Source: UBA1181 sp045617845 (GTDB lineage: Bacteria; Bacteroidota; Bacteroidia; Bacteroidales; Paludibacteraceae). Taken from it: 64,000 nucleotides of DNA. Shown here in pieces: positions 61,810-64,000 of the stretch (its first letter is position 1; every line of letters starts with the position of its first letter). Below the pieces are notes generated by a model. That model did no database searches and was not told the DNA's origin. It was given only the letters and a program-made list of their open reading frames with translations. The position numbers and the translations under genes are program-made. The stretch covers positions 1 through 64,000 of the forward strand of contig JAZLJL010000070.1 in NCBI GenBank assembly GCA_045617845.1, in the 5' to 3' direction.

Positions 61810-62817
61810 ATGTCGTTGAAATTTATCGTTTTAGTGCCTATCGTTTTGGCTTTGTTGTTAATATTTTCGGTCCACTTTGTTTGGGTATTGACACTCGTCA
61901 TCGGCAAAATTTTCCATTTTTCTGTTTCTTATTCTCCTTGTAAATGGACTTCCATCGTTTTGGTTCTATTTGCTTGGATATTGATGGCTTATGGCTACTT
62001 TTTGGGCAAATTTAGGTTAGATGTGAATAGGGTAGATTATGTCAATTCTTCTTTGCCTCAATCATTTGATGGCTATCGTATCGTTCATGTTTCTGATATC
62101 CATCTTTCGACTTTCGATAATCACCATGATGTGTTGCGGCGATTTGTTGATAGCGTCAACGCTCAAAATCCTGATTTGATTTGTTTTACGGGTGATTTGG
62201 TGACGATTGGAGTGGAGGAGGCTCAACCATTTTCGGAGATACTTAAAACGTTGCATGCGAAAGATGGTGTGATGGCTGTTTTGGGTAACCATGATTTTCT
62301 TATCTATCGTCGTGATTTCCCTAATAACAGTCTGCGTATGGCGGCGGTCGAGGATTTGTCTGTTTTCGAAAGGGAAATTTTAGGATGGACGCTACTCCGC
62401 AATGAACATTATTCCATCGTCCGTGGTGATGATCGATTGGATGTCCTAGGTGTCGATAACCATTCTTGTAAAGGTCAAGGATTCCATACTGTTTCATTTG
62501 GTGACCTCAAGAAAGCGACGGTGGGTTCTAGTGGATTTAGGGTTCTCTTGTCCCATGATCCTTCCCATTGGAGCGCGGAGGTGGTACCCGAAACAGATAT
62601 TCCTCTAACTTTATGTGGTCACACGCATGATGCACAGCTCCGTTTTTTCGGTTGGTCACCCGCCTCGTGGATGTTCCGGGAACATGCGGGGTGGTATCAT
62701 TCTGGAACGGGGGATAAGCGGCAATCTCTTTATGTGAATGTCGGTTTAGGTTGTACATTGCCGCTTCGAATCGGGGCTAATGCTGAGATAACTGTCATCG
62801 ACCTTAAGCGAGAATGA
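61810..62817 (+). CDS. Membrane-anchored metallophosphoesterase
   Basis: I use the start at 61810 because the promoter lies at 61759-61790. The 335-residue protein has two or three N-terminal hydrophobic segments, then a calcineurin-like phosphoesterase domain: RIVHVSDIHLSTFDN, ICFTGDLVTI, AVLGNHDFLIY, VLLSHDPSHW and LTLCGHTHDAQLRF. All metal-binding Asp, Asn and His residues of the family are present. It resembles YaeI/YkuE-type enzymes, which act on phospholipids or unknown phosphoesters. The active site is probably periplasmic or at the membrane face. The substrate is unknown. Confidence 0.88.
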   Translation: MSLKFIVLVPIVLALLLIFSVHFVWVLTLVIGKIFHFSVSYSPCKWTSIVLVLFAWILMAYGYFLGKFRLDVNRVDYVNSSLPQSFDGYRIVHVSDIHLSTFDNHHDVLRRFVDSVNAQNPDLICFTGDLVTIGVEEAQPFSEILKTLHAKDGVMAVLGNHDFLIYRRDFPNNSLRMAAVEDLSVFEREILGWTLLRNEHYSIVRGDDRLDVLGVDNHSCKGQGFHTVSFGDLKKATVGSSGFRVLLSHDPSHWSAEVVPETDIPLTLCGHTHDAQLRFFGWSPASWMFREHAGWYHSGTGDKRQSLYVNVGLGCTLPLRIGANAEITVIDLKRE

Positions 62818-63004
62818 TTATTTATATTTGATTGCGTTATGATGGGGCACATGTCCTTGTTACGTGTGTTTTGGGTTGAGTAATGTAATGTCTTTTGTCT
62901 CTGATTCTTGACCTAGTAATGGTTCACGATAAGAAAATAGTTATTTTTTGATGCTAATGGAACTTTCTCCGAAATAGATATTTTTGTTTTGAATTGACGT
63001 GAAA

Positions 63005-63046
63005 ACGAAAGAGGAAGAAATCGTTTTGGATTTCTTCCTCTTTCGT
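63005..63046. terminator. Perfect 18-bp hairpin between convergent genes
   Basis: ACGAAAGAGGAAGAAATC / GATTTCTTCCTCTTTCGT has a six-base loop. It lies 22 bases beyond the OmpA-like stop on the minus strand, which reads TTTTCACG after the stem, so it most likely ends that transcript. The rest of the 62818-63004 gap shows nothing. Confidence 0.8.
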
Positions 63047-63067
63047 TATATTGGGGATGAATGGCTT

Positions 63068-64000
63068 TTAGTCGTTTTCATCCTCATCTACACTATTTAT
63101 GGTAGGCTCACTGACAGAGCTAACACCGTCGTCAACGAGATCTATTTCCACACGTCTGTTTTGTTTACGTCCTTCTTCTGTGTCGTTCGAAGCTATAGGC
63201 TCGGTCTCACCCTTACTTACGCAGCCGATTCTGTTCCTAGGAATGTTCTTCTTGACGAGTGCGTTTTTGAAGGCTTCTGCTCTGTGTTGGCCATTGATGA
63301 TGTTCTTCGCAGGCGTACTAGAGTTGTCCGTGTGCCCTGTGATGATGATTTTCGCATCTGGGTTAGCTTGGAGATATTTGCGGACAATAAGGAAGTGTTG
63401 GTCTGCTTCCTTCGGGAAGATAGGAGAAGCGTTGACGTTGGCGTATTTCGCACTTTCCTTGATGGCTTTCAAGGCTTCTTTCGCTTCTTGTTTTGACGCT
63501 TCGTTCATGGCTGCTAACTCGGCGTTCTTACGCTCTTGCTGTATCTTTTCCAGCTCTTGCTGTCTGCCTTTCTCTGCCATGCGCGCGGCGCGTTCAGCTG
63601 CGGATGCTTCTGCTGCTTGTCTTTCGCTTTCGACGCGTTCGTCCAAGATTTTGTTTGTCTCCTCGATTTCACGTTTTGTGTCGTGGAATGTAAAGTACAT
63701 GCCGACTTTCACGCCCCCTTCTATTGGGGTTATTTTCGAGACTTGGTCGCTGTTGTAAAGTCCAGTGTAGGTGTTCCCGTCGAATAGGGGAGCGTCACTT
63801 TGAGTACAGGCGTTAAGGATTCCGTAACTTCCGTATATACCTAAGTAGAGCGCATACTGGTCTGTCAGATTGCGTAACACACCCAAATCGACATTTGCGT
63901 TGACACCTATTTTCGAATATTCGATTTTGTCTTTCTCTATATTATTGGCGTTTGTTGTCCCGAATCCATGTCCGTAGATGCCATATAGGTATTCCACATC
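63068..64000 (-). CDS. OmpA-family outer-membrane protein, C-terminal part
   Basis: The gene continues past the window edge, so the N-terminus is missing; the ATG at 63997 is probably internal. What is visible is the end of a beta-barrel (about the first 110 residues here), an Ala/Glu/Arg-rich coiled coil (KREIEETNKILDERVESER to about residue 175), and an OmpA domain with IIITGHTDNSSTPAKN, VSKGETEPIASND and NRRVEIDLV. An acidic tail ends DEDEND. It has the same plan as the 10721-12076 protein, with a longer coiled coil between barrel and anchor. Confidence 0.88.
   Translation of the reverse strand, partial: DVEYLYGIYGHGFGTTNANNIEKDKIEYSKIGVNANVDLGVLRNLTDQYALYLGIYGSYGILNACTQSDAPLFDGNTYTGLYNSDQVSKITPIEGGVKVGMYFTFHDTKREIEETNKILDERVESERQAAEASAAERAARMAEKGRQQELEKIQQERKNAELAAMNEASKQEAKEALKAIKESAKYANVNASPIFPKEADQHFLIVRKYLQANPDAKIIITGHTDNSSTPAKNIINGQHRAEAFKNALVKKNIPRNRIGCVSKGETEPIASNDTEEGRKQNRRVEIDLVDDGVSSVSEPTINSVDEDEND

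Noticed and set aside
61623..61943. 106-codon frame upstream of the metallophosphoesterase
   Set aside because: It overlaps the mapped promoter and the real gene; rich in Phe and Cys in the manner of AT-rich non-coding DNA.
63099..63758. 219-codon frame antisense to the OmpA-like gene
   Set aside because: It mirrors the Ala/Glu/Arg-rich coiled coil and gives an artificial Ala/Ser/Cys-rich hydrophobic peptide.
1..64000. tRNA, rRNA, 4.5S RNA and riboswitches
   Set aside because: I looked through the intergenic gaps for cloverleaf arms, GGTTCGAATC-type T loops and known riboswitch cores and saw none; a covariance-model scan would be needed to exclude small RNAs.

Overview
The window comes from a Bacteroidales-type genome (phylum Bacteroidota). 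Three large secreted proteins carry type IX secretion (T9SS) C-terminal signals, lipoproteins of Bacteroidota-specific families (DUF4270, DUF3108, OmpA-like) are common, promoters fit the Bacteroides -33 TTG / -7 TAnnTTTG pattern, and the gene complement (ClpB, Ffh, IspF, DnaB, PanC/PanD, NfnAB) is that of a gut-type anaerobe. I cannot name the species.

Layout. 1-139: outer end of an IS3-family insertion sequence, cut by the window edge. 459-12076: a 3405-residue T9SS cargo built from about 29 two-cysteine repeats, followed by an OmpA-like partner. 12352-15465: a BatD-like protein and the NfnA/NfnB electron-bifurcating pair. 15623-21752: DnaB, a CrtI-like oxidoreductase, an acyltransferase, a small lipoprotein and an Lrp/AsnC regulator. 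21756-25409: DUF4270 lipoprotein and a half-length glycogen synthase diverging from panC-panD. 25578-33693: a large carboxypeptidase-regulatory-domain lipoprotein, ClpB and a GH74 xyloglucanase-like T9SS cargo. 34120-41109: a 2329-residue type B T9SS cargo. 41396-43886: GSCFA protein, OmpA lipoprotein and IspF. 43987-47759: a hybrid histidine kinase and an NtrC-type regulator that lacks the GAFTGA loop. 47834-51844: LysE exporter, EngB, LpxL-like acyltransferase, glycosyltransferase and DUF3108 protein. 51976-52574: a MITE, a BspA-like pseudogene and a terminator. 52597-55023: papain-like lipoprotein and pentapeptide-like lipoprotein in one operon. 55316-58905: unknown secreted protein, Ffh, FolD and RsmE. 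59196-63997: GH3 beta-glucosidase, a metallophosphoesterase and a second OmpA-like protein running off the window.

How parts work together. The T9SS cargoes, OmpA anchors and surface lipoproteins make up a cell-envelope theme. GH74 and GH3 could act in sequence on xyloglucan or similar beta-glucans, although no SusC/SusD pair is present. PanD supplies beta-alanine to PanC. NfnAB couples ferredoxin, NADH and NADPH pools. FolD supplies one-carbon folates.

The least ordinary items are: two nearly identical 177-bp MITE copies in opposite orientation 31.8 kb apart, with a decayed third copy; a BspA-like pseudogene touching one MITE, whose start codon seems lost; the response regulator with the sigma-54 contact loop deleted; and the internal macro-duplication in the giant repeat protein. 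I found no tRNA, rRNA, CRISPR array or recognisable defence island. No single locus stands out as an unmistakably new system.
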